This document shows positions 16,697 to 25,642 of a DNA stretch of 64,000 nucleotides, piece after piece. The stretch is from CAWDVK01 sp963805715 (GTDB taxonomy: Bacteria; Actinomycetota; Actinomycetes; Streptosporangiales; Streptosporangiaceae). Within the stretch, counting starts at the first letter, position 1; every line of letters begins with the position of its first letter. The DNA is taken from assembly GCA_963805715.1 (NCBI GenBank), contig CAWDVK010000018.1, positions 124,001-188,000 of the forward strand, in the 5' to 3' direction. The notes beneath the pieces were generated by a model. That model saw only the letters and a list, made by a program, of their open reading frames with translations. It had not been told where the DNA came from and did no database searches. A program made the translations under genes and the position numbers.

Positions 16697-17557
16697 CTAG
16701 CCCGTTATCAGCCCCGGCAGCGGTGGGCCGTGCTCAGCCAGCCGGCCGCCGGCCCGCAGCAGCTGGCACGCGATCGCGGCGGCAGCGACCACGTTCAGCG
16801 AGTCAACTCCCGCGCCGATGGCACCCGCAGCCATCGGGATGCAGACCGCCTCATCGGCCTCGCTCAGCCAGCGCGAGGACAGGCCGTCGCCCTCGGTGCC
16901 GAGCAGCAGCGCGGCCCGCTGCGCCAGCTGCACCTCGCCGATCGGCACCGCGGACTGGTCCGGGGTCAGCGCGAGCAGCTGGAATCCTGCCGCCCGCAAC
17001 TCGGCCAGGCCATCGTGCCAGCCGGCCATCCGGGCGTACGGGACGGCGAACACCGCGCCCATCGACACCTTCACGGACCGCCGGTACAGGGGGTCCGTGC
17101 ACCGCGGCGACAGGACCACCGCATCCACGCCGAGCCCGGCCGCGCAGCGGAAGATCGCGCCGACGTTCGCGTGATCCGCGATGTCCTCGAGCACGACGAT
17201 CCGGTGGCTCGCGGCCAGCAGGCCGGCCACGGCGGGCAGCGGCAGCCGCCGCATGGATGCCAGCGCCCCCCGGTGCACCCGGTATCCGGTCAGGCCCTCG
17301 GCGACCGCGTCCGGCACGACGTAGACCGGCGCGCCGCGCGCCGCGCACTGCTCGGCCAGGTCGCGGTCCGCCGCCAGCCTGCCCTCCGCCACCAGCAGCG
17401 AGCGGATCGGGTAGCCGGCCGCGACGGCCCGCCTGATGACCTTGCCGCCCTCGGCCACGAACAGGCCGCCGGCCGGCTCCAGGCTGCGGCGCAGGTGCAC
17501 GTCCGTCAGCCGCACATAGTCAGCGAGCCGCGGATCCGCGGCGTCGCGCACGGTCAC
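16697..17557 (-). CDS. TrmH/SpoU-family RNA 2'-O-methyltransferase
   Basis: About 286 residues. The GTG at 17557 opens VTVRDAADPRLADYVRLTD and has GGGGGAG 11 bases upstream; a GTG four codons earlier sits directly on that site and is less likely. The N-terminal substrate-binding domain (LFVAEGGKVIRRAVAAGYPIRS) is followed by a SPOUT knot domain: motif 1 VLEDIADHANVGAIFRCAAGLG, motif 2 LLLGTEGDGLS and motif 3 CIPMAAGAIGAGVDSLNVVAAAAIA. The family methylates ribose 2'-OH in rRNA or tRNA using S-adenosylmethionine. In motif 3 the usual MxxxxxSLNV has an inserted AGAIGAG stretch. The exact RNA target is not predictable. Confidence 0.9.
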   Translation of the reverse strand: MTVRDAADPRLADYVRLTDVHLRRSLEPAGGLFVAEGGKVIRRAVAAGYPIRSLLVAEGRLAADRDLAEQCAARGAPVYVVPDAVAEGLTGYRVHRGALASMRRLPLPAVAGLLAASHRIVVLEDIADHANVGAIFRCAAGLGVDAVVLSPRCTDPLYRRSVKVSMGAVFAVPYARMAGWHDGLAELRAAGFQLLALTPDQSAVPIGEVQLAQRAALLLGTEGDGLSSRWLSEADEAVCIPMAAGAIGAGVDSLNVVAAAAIACQLLRAGGRLAEHGPPLPGLITG

Positions 17558-17788
17558 CGGTGTCGGCACTCCCCCAGTCTGGCCGGCCAGCGCGGCGCGG
17601 CAGGCCGGACCGGGCTGCCTGCCGGGCACGGCGCCGCCGGCCGCCAGCGGGTCAAACCGGATCAAGTACCCGAAGCCGTTCAAGTCCCCTGATCGGCCGC
17701 TCAACGTCCGATATAGTCAGCCGGTCAGCTGACGAGCCTTCGCGGGCAGCCAGCCCAGCGCTGCTCGCGATCACGATCGAAGGATGCA

Positions 17789-19564
17789 GTGGCCTCAGGA
17801 CGCGCGCCAGCACAGCCAGCCGCCGGCAGGCCGGGCCGGTCACGCCGCGTCAGCATCACCCTGCTGGTGGTCATGGCCGTGGCCATCGCCTGCACCGTGA
17901 TGGCATCCATGAGCGCTGCCGCCATCGTCGGCAGCACATCCTGCAGCCGGGATCCCGCCCTGCTCAACGTCGCGGTCAGCACCGACCTCGCGCCGGCCAT
18001 CCAGCAGATCGCGCGCGTCTTCAACGGCGAGGACCACTCCGTCGGCGGTCGCTGCGCCCAGGTCCAGGTCACCGAGGAGGACTCGGCCACCGCCGCGGGC
18101 CAGATCGACGGGCAGCAGGCCCAGCCCGGGCTCCCGCCGGTTGATGCCTGGATACCCGACTCAAGCCTGTGGGTCGACGTGGCCCGCAGCTATCCGCTCG
18201 GCGCGCAGGCTGTCCAGCCGACCGGGCTCAACGTGGCCGAGTCACCGCTGATGCTGGCCATGTCGGCCTCGGCCGCCGCGGCGACGCAGGCGTTCGCCGT
18301 CACGCCAGGCTGGAACCTGCTGCTGCCCGCATCCGTCGGCGGTCCGCCGGCCAGCCTGGGCCTCCGGGTCGAGCTGCCAGACCCGCAGCAGAGCGCGACC
18401 GGCCTGGCCACCCTGGTCGAGATGAGCAGGCTGCTGGGAAACAGCCCCGCCGCCCGGGCCAGTTTCGCGAAATTCGTGTTCAGCGCGCAGACGACGACTG
18501 ATTTCGGCAACCCGATCTCGCTGGCCGCATTCGTCGCGTCAGCCGGTCCGCCGGCGAATGAGCATCCCGTGACCGTGACCTCCGAGCAGGCGGTCCTGGC
18601 CTATGATCGCGCCAATCCCGGTCAGCCGCTGGCCGCCCGCTACCCGATCGGCGCGGTCAGCCCGCTGGGCAGCCCCAAGCTGGACTACCCGTTCGTGCTC
18701 ACCACGGCATCCCCGCTGGAGCTCGCGGCGGCCCGGATGTTCGAGAAGGCGCTGCAGCAGGGCTATGCGGCATCGGTCATTCGCTACGACGGCTTCCGCT
18801 CGGCCGACGGCGTCGGCGACAGCTCCCCCCGGTCCTTCGGCCTCAGCGCGCAGCCCATTCAGCCAGCGGTCACGCCGACGAGCAGCGAGGCGCAGACCAC
18901 GCTGCAGGCCTGGCAGAAGCTCGGGGTCGGCTCCAGGGACCTGACCCTGATCGATGCCTCGGCGGCCATGGACACCCCGGACGGGAACGGCAGCCAGACC
19001 CTGGAGCAGGCCCTGACGCAGGCGTCGGCCCTGGGCCTCAGCCTGTTCCCGGACACCACCAACATGGGCCTGTGGGAATTCTCGGCTGACCTGACGGGCA
19101 CGAAGCCCTACCGGCAGCTTGTCTCAGTCGGCCCGCTGCCCGCGGAGCTCGGCCTCATCACCCGCCGGCAGCAGCTGCAGCAGATCATCGAGACCCTGCA
19201 GCCGACTCAGGCCCCGGCCGGCCTGTACGGCTCGATCCTCGCCGCCTACCAGCAGATGCAGGCCAGCTATCGGCCTGAGTTCGCCAACGCGGTACTCGTC
19301 CTGACAGCCGGCATCGACAACGCGCCGGGCGACATCTCCGCGGCCACCCTGCTGGCGAGGCTGCGCGCGATCACCAATCCGGATCGCAAGGTCGAGATCG
19401 TCGCCATCATGTTCGGCAACGCGGGCAACTTCACGGCCCTGCAGCAGGTCGCCAGTGCCACCGGCGGCGGCGCCTACGAGATCACCGATCCCACCCAGAT
19501 TCTCAAGGTCTTCTTCGAGGCCATCTCGCAGCGCTTGTGCAATCCGGGCTGCTCAGCTCCGTAA
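17789..19564 (+). CDS. Solute-binding plus von Willebrand A domain protein, membrane-anchored
   Basis: 591 residues, GTG start with GAAGGATGCA upstream. A basic N-terminus and one signal-anchor helix (VSITLLVVMAVAIACTVMASM) lead to an extracytoplasmic region. Residues about 55-370 resemble a bacterial extracellular solute-binding fold (LLNVAVSTDLAPAIQQIARVFNG, VDAWIPDSSLWVDVA, SPLMLAMS). Residues about 390-585 form a von Willebrand A-like domain, with LTLIDASAAMDTPD standing where DxSxS would be (DASAA, so only part of the metal site remains) and AVLVLTAGIDNAPGD. This architecture is common in actinomycetes and of unknown function. It is flanked upstream by a divergent RNA methyltransferase and ends at a strong bidirectional terminator. 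Confidence 0.85.
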   Translation: MASGRAPAQPAAGRPGRSRRVSITLLVVMAVAIACTVMASMSAAAIVGSTSCSRDPALLNVAVSTDLAPAIQQIARVFNGEDHSVGGRCAQVQVTEEDSATAAGQIDGQQAQPGLPPVDAWIPDSSLWVDVARSYPLGAQAVQPTGLNVAESPLMLAMSASAAAATQAFAVTPGWNLLLPASVGGPPASLGLRVELPDPQQSATGLATLVEMSRLLGNSPAARASFAKFVFSAQTTTDFGNPISLAAFVASAGPPANEHPVTVTSEQAVLAYDRANPGQPLAARYPIGAVSPLGSPKLDYPFVLTTASPLELAAARMFEKALQQGYAASVIRYDGFRSADGVGDSSPRSFGLSAQPIQPAVTPTSSEAQTTLQAWQKLGVGSRDLTLIDASAAMDTPDGNGSQTLEQALTQASALGLSLFPDTTNMGLWEFSADLTGTKPYRQLVSVGPLPAELGLITRRQQLQQIIETLQPTQAPAGLYGSILAAYQQMQASYRPEFANAVLVLTAGIDNAPGDISAATLLARLRAITNPDRKVEIVAIMFGNAGNFTALQQVASATGGGAYEITDPTQILKVFFEAISQRLCNPGCSAP

Positions 19565-19654
19565 CGAAACCCGGCGGCTCTCCCTGCCGGAACCCGGCCC
19601 GAATCCTTGCCGATTCCTGTGAACCCCCCAGCCGGGCTGGGCGTCACATTTCAT

Positions 19655-19697
19655 GAAGGTGTGGCCCGGCGAGAGCGGGGCGCCGGGCCACACCTTC
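19655..19697. terminator. 17-bp stem bidirectional terminator
   Basis: Perfect 17-bp stem (GAAGGTGTGGCCCGGCG and its complement) with a 9-base loop, centred between two convergent genes that end at 19564 and 19724. The arms begin and end with GAAG/CTTC, so it can serve both strands although U-tracts are short. Confidence 0.85.
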
Positions 19698-19723
19698 TCC
19701 AGTCGCTTCCGGCGGATCCGGCG

Positions 19724-20809
19724 TCAGCCGCCGCCCAGGTCGCCGTCCAGCATCTGATGCGCCCGCTCGATCAGCACCGGGACTGCCGGCCCTTCCCGCT
19801 CGAACCCGTCCCCCACGGTCTTGTTCTGCAGGTACCGCGCGTGTATGCCTTCCAGCACGACCGCCAGCTTGAAGCAGCCGAAGGCCATGTAGTACCCGAT
19901 CCCGGAGATATCCCGGCCGGTGAGCTCGGCGTAGCGGGCGGCGAGCTGCGCGCGGGACAGGAAGCCCGGCCGTCCGGTCACCGCCGCGCTCACGTTGATG
20001 TCCAGCACCCCGGCATCGCCGGGGTCAGCCCAGTAGATCAGCGTCAGGCCCAGGTCAGCGAGCGGATCGCCGAGCGTGGACATCTCCCAGTCCACGACGG
20101 CCCTGATCGCCGGATGCTCGCCCAGGCCGATCAGCGTGTTGTCCAGCCGGAAGTCGCCGTGCACCAGCGTCCCGTCGGCGGACTCCGGCAGTCCCTCGGT
20201 CAGGCGGGCCACCAGCTGCTCATAGCCGGGCATCTCCCTGGTGGCCGACAGGTCCCACTGGCGCTGCCACCGGGCCAGCTGACGGGCCAGGTAGCCGTCC
20301 GGCCGGCCGAAGTCACTCAGGCCGACGGCGGCGATGTCCACGGCATGGATCCTGGCCAGCATCTGCGCCAGCAGTTCCGACAGCTGCGCCGCCTGCTCCG
20401 GAGTGATCCGCTCGCCGTCCTCCTCGGACCGCAGCACCAGGCCGTCCACGTACTCCATCAGGTAGAACGGCTCGCCGATGACATCAGGATCCGTGCACAT
20501 CGCGACCGGGACCGGCACGGGGACGTCGGTGTCGCGCAGCGCGGCCAGGACCCGGTACTCCCTGGTCATGTCGTGCGCCGTCGGCAGCACATGGCCGAGC
20601 GGGGGACGCCGCAGCACGAGCTTCCCGCCCTCCATGTCCAGCCGGTAGGTGAGGTTGGACCGGCCGCCGGCGATCAGCTCAACGCCGCGCAGCCCGCCCA
20701 GGCCCGCCACGCCGCTAGCTGCCATCCAGCTCGCCAGCTGGCCAGGATCCTGCACGCCCGGCACGCCGGGAATGTCGCGGATCCCGGGCACGCCCATGCC
20801 ACCCGTCAC
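19724..20809 (-). CDS. APH-fold phosphotransferase (ACAD10-like aminoglycoside phosphotransferase family)
   Basis: 361 residues from GTG 20809, preceded by CAGGAGAGG. The Gly-rich N-terminus is followed by the kinase-like fold: ELIAGGRSNLTYRLDM (nucleotide loop), VLRRPPLGHVLPTAHDMTREYRVL, FYLMEYVDGLVL, the catalytic loop LVHGDFRLDNTLIG and the metal site AVVDWEMSTLGDPLADLG. These features match the subgroup fused or linked to acyl-CoA dehydrogenases in eukaryotes and actinobacteria, implicated in phosphorylating hydroxyacyl-CoA-type compounds rather than antibiotics. No acyl-CoA dehydrogenase lies next to it here. The substrate is inference. Confidence 0.9.
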   Translation of the reverse strand: MTGGMGVPGIRDIPGVPGVQDPGQLASWMAASGVAGLGGLRGVELIAGGRSNLTYRLDMEGGKLVLRRPPLGHVLPTAHDMTREYRVLAALRDTDVPVPVPVAMCTDPDVIGEPFYLMEYVDGLVLRSEEDGERITPEQAAQLSELLAQMLARIHAVDIAAVGLSDFGRPDGYLARQLARWQRQWDLSATREMPGYEQLVARLTEGLPESADGTLVHGDFRLDNTLIGLGEHPAIRAVVDWEMSTLGDPLADLGLTLIYWADPGDAGVLDINVSAAVTGRPGFLSRAQLAARYAELTGRDISGIGYYMAFGCFKLAVVLEGIHARYLQNKTVGDGFEREGPAVPVLIERAHQMLDGDLGGG

Positions 20810-20992
20810 TGTGCACCTCTCCTGAGGGATACGCCGGCCCCGCGCTCGTCGGGACCCTGGATCGTGCTTGCCCTAATAATCCCCGTGCCGTCGCGCCGAG
20901 GTACACAGGGCGGCTTAAATTGACTGCCCTGACCTGGCCTGCCCTGATCAGCGGTACCGGTCCCGTCCGGTCGATCCCGTACGGTGGTCCCC

Positions 20993-21679
20993 ATGACCGG
21001 CGAACTGACCTTGTCATCGACTCCGCGCACGACCCTGCACCGGCTCCGCGAGCGAGGCCGGACCGACCGGGACGAACTGTATGCCATCATCGCCGCCGGG
21101 CTGGTCTGCCACCTCGGGGTCGTGGTCGAGGGTTCCCCGGTCGTCCTGCCCACCGGCTACGGCCGGATCGGAGACGCGCTGTACCTGCACGGCTCATCCG
21201 CCAACCGGTCCCTGCTCGCCGCCGACGGGCAGCAGGTCTGCGTGACCATCACCCTGCTCGACGGCCTGGTCTGCGCCCGGGCCGTGTTCCACCACTCGAT
21301 GAACTATCGCAGCGCGGTGATCTTCGGGGCGGCCCGTCTCGTCACCGACGATGACGAGCGGCTGGCTGCCCTCCGTGCGGTCACCGAGCAGCTCGTGCCT
21401 GGCCGGTGGGAGCATGCGAGGCCGCCGACCCCCAAGGAACTGGCCGCCACCGCCGTCCTGGCAGTGCCGCTGGCCGAGGCATCGGTGAAGGTGCGAACCG
21501 GACCGCCCAAGGACGACCCGGAGGATTATGACACCGGCATCTGGGCGGGCGTCCTGCCTGCCGCGCTGACGTTCGGACAGGCTGAGCCCGATCCCCTGCT
21601 CAGCGAGCGCGCGGCGGAGCTGCCGGAGCACATCAGGGCGCTGGCCGGGAAGGCCCGCGGCGCGGCCGGCCCCGGCTAG
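20993..21679 (+). CDS. Pyridoxamine 5'-phosphate oxidase-like flavin-binding protein
   Basis: 228 residues from ATG 20993; GTG 20984 in frame is an alternative. The split-barrel FMN-binding family pattern is clear: RERGRTDRDELYAIIAAGLVCHLGVVVEGSPVVLPTGYGRIGDALYLHGSSAN followed by VCVTITLLDGLVCARAVFHHSMNYRSAVIFGAARLVTDDDERL. Members bind FMN or F420 and reduce or protect various substrates; this subgroup has been annotated as nitroimidazole-resistance (NimA)-like or F420-binding. It stands alone, divergent from the APH-fold kinase and upstream of orn. Confidence 0.88.
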   Translation: MTGELTLSSTPRTTLHRLRERGRTDRDELYAIIAAGLVCHLGVVVEGSPVVLPTGYGRIGDALYLHGSSANRSLLAADGQQVCVTITLLDGLVCARAVFHHSMNYRSAVIFGAARLVTDDDERLAALRAVTEQLVPGRWEHARPPTPKELAATAVLAVPLAEASVKVRTGPPKDDPEDYDTGIWAGVLPAALTFGQAEPDPLLSERAAELPEHIRALAGKARGAAGPG

Positions 21680-21789
21680 CCCGCGGCTAGCCCAGCGGGC
21701 CGGGCCGCCATCGCCGGCGGACCCGGCCAGCCACGCCCCGGTGAGGCCGGGCTGTCACGGTAGTCAGCCGGCTGGCCTAAGGTGGTGTG

Positions 21790-22431
21790 ATGACCGACCG
21801 GCTCGTCTGGATCGACTGCGAGATGACCGGGCTTGACCTCGCCAGCGATGCGCTGGTCGAGATTGCCTGCGTTGTGACCGACGGCGAGCTGAATGTGCTC
21901 GATGACGGCACTGACGTGGTGATCAAGCCGTCGGCCGAGGCCCTGGCCAGCATGCCGGAGGTCGTCCGCGATATGCACACGGCATCAGGGCTGCTTGACG
22001 AGCTGCCCAATGGCATCACCCTGGCCGAGGCGCAGGAGCAGGTGCTCAGTTACATACGCCAGCATGTGCCGGAGGCCCGGAAGGTCCCGCTATGCGGGAA
22101 TTCCATCGCGACGGACAGGTCCTTCATCGCCAGGGACATGCCGGAGCTCGACAACTTCCTGCATTACCGGATGGTCGACGTGTCCAGCATCAAGGAGCTG
22201 GCCCGGCGCTGGTACCCGCGGGCCTACTTCGCCAGCCCGGACAAGCATGGCGGGCATCGGGCGCTGGCGGATATCCGGGAAAGCATCCGGGAGCTGCGGT
22301 ACTACCGGGCTGCGGTCTTCGTGCCGCAGCCGGGCCCCGATACGGCCACCGCACGGGAGATCGCCGCCCGGTTCGGCGACGCGCCCGGCCAGCCGGCCCG
22401 GCCGGAAGGCGAAACCGGTTCTGCGCAGTAA
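21790..22431 (+). CDS. orn: Oligoribonuclease
   Basis: 213-residue DEDDh 3'-5' exonuclease that degrades short RNA oligomers, including the pGpG produced from cyclic-di-GMP. Catalytic residues are visible as D9 and E11 in WIDCEMTGLD, D109 in NSIATDRSF, H156 in HGGHRALADI and D161. A GTG three bases upstream of the ATG is an alternative start. The protein is slightly longer than usual through a Pro/Gly-rich tail after residue 195. The gene is directly upstream of tRNA-His, an arrangement often seen in actinomycetes. Confidence 0.97.
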   Translation: MTDRLVWIDCEMTGLDLASDALVEIACVVTDGELNVLDDGTDVVIKPSAEALASMPEVVRDMHTASGLLDELPNGITLAEAQEQVLSYIRQHVPEARKVPLCGNSIATDRSFIARDMPELDNFLHYRMVDVSSIKELARRWYPRAYFASPDKHGGHRALADIRESIRELRYYRAAVFVPQPGPDTATAREIAARFGDAPGQPARPEGETGSAQ

Positions 22432-22485
22432 GCCGCGCCCGGTATGCTGCGTGATGCCGCCGCGATCAGAAGTCTCGCGGCCATG

Positions 22486-22559
22486 GTGGGCGTAGCTCAG
22501 TTGGTTAGAGCGCCAGGTTGTGGTCCTGGATGTCGTGGGTTCGAATCCCATCGCTCACC
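22486..22559 (+). tRNA. tRNA-His (anticodon GTG)
   Basis: A 74-base cloverleaf: acceptor stem GTGGGCG/CGCTCAC, D arm with AGTTGGTTA, anticodon stem CCAGG/CCTGG around loop TTGTGGT (anticodon GTG), and T arm GTGGG/CCCAT around TTCGAAT. Base 22485 supplies the G-1 and base 22559 the C73 that identify tRNA-His. CCA is not encoded. Its 3' half is partly duplicated at 23529. Confidence 0.97.
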
Positions 22560-22581
22560 CCGAGTGAAAGCGCAGGTCAGC

Positions 22582-22611
22582 GAGCCCCGGCCGGGATCAT
22601 GGCTGGGGCTC
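22582..22611. terminator. Hairpin downstream of tRNA-His
   Basis: Stem GAGCCCCGGCC / GGCTGGGGCTC (one G-T type mismatch) with an 8-base loop, 23 bases after the tRNA. It is a likely terminator for the tRNA transcript. Confidence 0.7.
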
Positions 22612-22630
22612 TCTGCATGGGCATGTCCGA

Positions 22631-22653
22631 TTTTGGGAGCGGATTGGGAGCCG
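22631..22653 (+). repeat. TGGGAGC-type paired motif, copy 1 (possible integrase arm site)
   Basis: Two GGGAGC words 11 bases apart (TTGGGAGC then TTGGGAGCC), about 70 bases downstream of tRNA-His. A near-identical pair recurs at 23401-23423, close to the partial tRNA copy. Paired short direct repeats just inside both ends of an island resemble tyrosine-integrase arm sites; this is inference. Confidence 0.35.
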
Positions 22654-22984
22654 ATCTTGCTCTACGTCGGCTAACGGTGCGATCGTCGGCCTCGGCTTCT
22701 GCGGTGCCGGACGGCGGTGTACCCGGATCGGTCGTCACTGCTCCTCCATGCTTATTGTTGCCGCTTCTATTTCCTAGCCGCCTCCTCGTGGCCGACCGGC
22801 AAAAAATCTTGGCTGGTCCCGCCAGGCTGACCCGGGTTTGGCTTCGCGGCCCGCGGCGAGCCTCCGGCCAGCCTGCCATCACCGGTTGCTTACGCCCCCC
22901 TTACCTTCCCGCCTCGCCCGGCCCGCCAAGTGAGGCTCCGAGGTAGGTACGAACGCCAGAGCAAAACTATGCATCAGGCCGGTC

Positions 22985-23313
22985 TCCCTGGTCACCGGCC
23001 ACGCGGGCAGGCCGATCCAGCTCGGGCGCCGGGCGGCGCAGATGGCGGTCACGCCGGACGGGAAAACCGCCTACGTCATCTCCTATGCCTGCACAGACGG
23101 CGGGCCGATGTGGTCAGGGCGGTCTCTCTGGCCACCGGCACGGTGGGCAAGCCGATTCTGCAAGGGCGCGGGGCCGGGCAGGTGGCGATCACGCCGGACG
23201 GCAAAACCGCCTACGTCGCCAATGTCATCTACAGCAGGGTGACGCCGATCTTCACCGCGACGAACACTGCGGGCAAGCCGATCAATGTGGAGGGTTCCCG
23301 CTATACATCGTGA
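22985..23313 (+). pseudogene. YVTN beta-propeller protein fragment, frameshifted
   Basis: Two consecutive propeller blades can be read in different frames. The first gives VSLVTGHAGRPIQLG then QMAVTPDGKTAYVISYA; the second gives AVSLATGTVGKPILQG, then QVAITPDGKTAYVANVIY and a start of a third blade before the stop at 23313. The signature TPDGKTAYV is the classic YVTN/NHL-like blade repeat of secreted or lipid-anchored actinobacterial proteins. No signal peptide or further blades remain. The fragment lies inside the island between tRNA-His and its partial copy. Confidence 0.7.
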
Positions 23314-23400
23314 TCGTCGCAAATATGCGGTTGTTAGTTCACTCGGCCCCAGAGCCGGTCACCGAAGGCCAACCAGGCAAGCCGAGGCGATCGCTGTCCA

Positions 23401-23423
23401 ATTCTGGGAGCAAAATGGGAGCG
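23401..23423 (+). repeat. TGGGAGC-type paired motif, copy 2
   Basis: TTCTGGGAGCAAAATGGGAG repeats the spacing and words of the pair at 22631-22653. It lies 105 bases upstream of the partial tRNA-His copy. Confidence 0.35.
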
Positions 23424-23528
23424 GCGAGACGCCGCCAGGTGCGGTCAGGCGCGGTGATCGTAGCCACATCAATCCCCACGACCTGCGGGAACGTCCTACA
23501 ACAGCGGCTTCGTCGGCTTGTGGGCTTA

Positions 23529-23560
23529 GTTGTGGTCCTGGCTGTCGTCGGTTCGAGACC
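23529..23560 (+). repeat. Partial copy of tRNA-His 3' half (candidate att site)
   Basis: 28 of 32 bases match tRNA-His positions 22517-22548, starting with the exact anticodon-loop word GTTGTGGTCCTGG, then TGTCGT and GGTTCGA. The rest of a cloverleaf is absent, so it is not a tRNA gene. Integration of elements into tRNA genes leaves this kind of duplicated 3' segment. Confidence 0.6.
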
Positions 23561-23775
23561 GGTGGCCATGAAGAACGAAGGCGTGCGCGCCCTTGAATCG
23601 TGCGCATGGGAGTTCACTGAACTGGCGGTCCGGGCGCGATGCTGCAGTATGCGGGTCAAGCTGGCGTCGTGGCCGTGCGAGGGCCGCGGCCCGCGCGGTA
23701 CCTCCGCCCGTAGATGCTGACGTCCCCGTGCGCCAGACCCGTCACGCTGTCTGTGGTTCTCAGTACCGTGACCGC

Positions 23776-24155
23776 GTGAGCGAGCACAGCCGGGAGCTGT
23801 ACCACTTTGAACTGGAGCCTGAGGTCCGCGACTGGCTGGACAGCCTCAGCGACAGCGACTTCAAACGGGTCGATGAGGTGTGTGCGGCATGCTCGCAGAG
23901 AAGGGAACCGGGCTGGGCGGCCCCTGGTCTGATCACCTGGAAGGCGCGGTGTGGGAACTTCGCGTCCGGCTTCACCAGGTGGCCGCGAGGGTGACGTATT
24001 GGTGCAGGCCTGACGGCACGATCGTGCTCTTGACGGTATTCCGCAAGACCCGCCAGCATGACCGGCGGCAGATCGACCGGGCGGTCCGGACGCAGCAGGC
24101 CTGCGAGCGTGACCACCGCGGACCCGCCGTGCAGACCTACGAGAGGCAGGTGTGA
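23776..24155 (+). pseudogene. HigB/RelE-like toxin, frameshifted by 2 bases
   Basis: From GTG 23776 the first frame gives YHFELEPEVRDWLDSLSDSDFKRVDEV. It then shifts at GTGTGTG (23878-23884), where two extra bases (TG) explain the break. The second frame continues GMLAEKGTGLGGPWSDHLEGAVWELRVRLHQVAARVTYWCRPDG, then IVLLTVFRKTRQ, to a stop overlapping the antitoxin start. Together it is a 125-residue phage-derived Gp49/HigB-type mRNA interferase, with the LEGAVWELR and FRKT motifs of the family. Toxin first, antitoxin second is the HigBA order. As read, the toxin is inactive while the antitoxin is intact, which would be a tolerated decay state. Confidence 0.8.
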
Positions 24156-24463
24156 TGAGCGGCTCCCACACCCGCTGGACGCGCGCTGAAGCCCCGGCCG
24201 ATGACCCGGAGCGGATCGCGATCCGCGAGGCCCTGGCCTTTGGGAAGGCGGTCTATGACCGGCGGGTCGCCCTTGGCTTTAGCGTCGCCGACCTCGCCCA
24301 GCGCGTCGGCATGACCACAGACGAGGTCGAGTGCATCGAAGAAGGCGGCACCGAGCCCACCATTTCCTTGCTGCGGCGCCTGGCGGCTGCCCTTGACGCC
24401 GATGTCCGCCTCACCCCCGGCCACGACCTCGGCTCCGTCGGTTTCGAGGCCCACGCCGCCTGA
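24155..24463 (+). CDS. HigA-like XRE antitoxin
   Basis: 102-residue DNA-binding protein from ATG 24155 with AGGCAGG upstream; the toxin stop overlaps the start. An N-terminal arm (ERIAIREALAFGKAVYDRRVALG) leads to a helix-turn-helix (FSVADLAQRVGMTTDEVECIEEGGTEPTISLLRRLAAALDADVRL). Family knowledge: it binds and neutralises the toxin and represses the operon. It appears complete. Confidence 0.85.
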   Translation: MSGSHTRWTRAEAPADDPERIAIREALAFGKAVYDRRVALGFSVADLAQRVGMTTDEVECIEEGGTEPTISLLRRLAAALDADVRLTPGHDLGSVGFEAHAA

Positions 24464-24804
24464 TCAGCTGATCACCCGGCGCGTCGCGTACGGCGGGTCC
24501 GGCATTGTCATCAGGTGCTGAGGTACGGGCCGAAACTCGCCAGCCGCAAACAGCGCGTGTGCGTGCGTCCCGTGCGATGCCGATCGCAGAGCGTGATTGA
24601 TTTGCCGACGACGACCGCGCCCGTACCCGCCGTTATCTGCGCGGCCGCTGACTCCCTGCGATGGCCAGCCCGGACGAGCAGATGAGGTCGTTCTGGCGCG
24701 TCGTCAGCGCGATACGGACATTGATGCTGAGGAGGGCACGCATCCGCTCATGCATGCGAAGGATGTGTGGCAGGCCGCGAGATCACCCGAGCACGGGTGG
24801 CATT

Positions 24805-24984
24805 ATGAAGTCGGTGGGCAACTCAGGTTCCCGGCGTTTCCCGGTGACCGTGACCCGTCTTCGGGTCACACGCTGCCCGATCTGCTACCGCACTGTTGCC
24901 TGCCGCCCAGGCGGGCTCGGTGAGGTGCTCACCGAGCACTACCGGCGGGTCCGCTCGGAAGCGCTCGGCCTTCCCTCCCGATAG
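24805..24984 (+). CDS. Possible small zinc-binding protein
   Basis: 59 residues. The C-terminal half, RLRVTRCPICYRTVACRPGGLGEVLTEHYRRV, has a CPIC pair, a third Cys and a His, compatible with a one-knuckle zinc ribbon, and coding-like composition. The N-terminal part is less convincing and no clear ribosome binding site is visible. It may be the end of a decayed gene. Family not recognised. Confidence 0.3.
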   Translation: MKSVGNSGSRRFPVTVTRLRVTRCPICYRTVACRPGGLGEVLTEHYRRVRSEALGLPSR

Positions 24985-25642
24985 ACGCTAGGAGGCTCCC
25001 GGTCGCCGAGGCGCGGGGCGGCGGCGCGGTTTTGCTGGGTGGGGGCACTCTCCGCTGCAGGGCGCGTTGACGACAGCAGTGGGGACGGAGCGTAGCCGGG
25101 CCGTAGTCCGTGCACGCGCGGAGCCGTCTCAGCGGCGGCTGGTGTGTGGTTGCTACATCCCTGGTGCACACCGGACTGGCCGATCGGGCTGGGCAAGCCT
25201 ATGACGGACATGCGCGCGTTGCGGCAGGTTTGCCAGCGTCCTGTATTGGCGCCGGAGGGCGACATGGCAGGATTCGATCGCACTGCGGGCGGTCAGCCGC
25301 AACGCCGCGAGCGTGACGTGCTCGGGCCGCACCTGGGGGACGGGCAGCTGCCGAAGGAGATCCGGTCATGCGGCGGCAGCTCACGGCGCACTTCGCCAGC
25401 AGCTCGGCCACCGTGTCCAGGTAGCCACGGCCCGGGCTATCGGGGCCTGCCGCGGGCGGGCTGGGGCATGCGGGGGCTGACTTGGCCCCCCGTAGCCAGG
25501 ACAATGGAAGCAGAGCGGGCGCACCGGGCCGGCACGCACCGGAAATGCCGGCCGTGCCGGGCCGGGCTGATCGGGCCGCGGGGGAGCCGGGGAGCGTTCC
25601 GGACGTGCTGCCAGAAGCCGGATCGCCCGCCGATTGGGGAGC
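24985..25642. other. Gene-free stretch in the decayed island
   Basis: No open frame here has a plausible start, a family motif or coding-like composition on either strand. Together with 24464-24804 it forms an intergenic desert between the toxin-antitoxin pair and the carboxyltransferase. Confidence 0.5.

Noticed and set aside
19607..20923. 438-codon plus-strand frame opposite the APH-fold kinase
   Set aside because: The minus strand shows all kinase motifs; the plus translation is a His/Gln-rich shadow.
23480..23575. Second tRNA gene
   Set aside because: Only the anticodon and T-arm half resembles tRNA-His; the acceptor and D arms cannot be formed.
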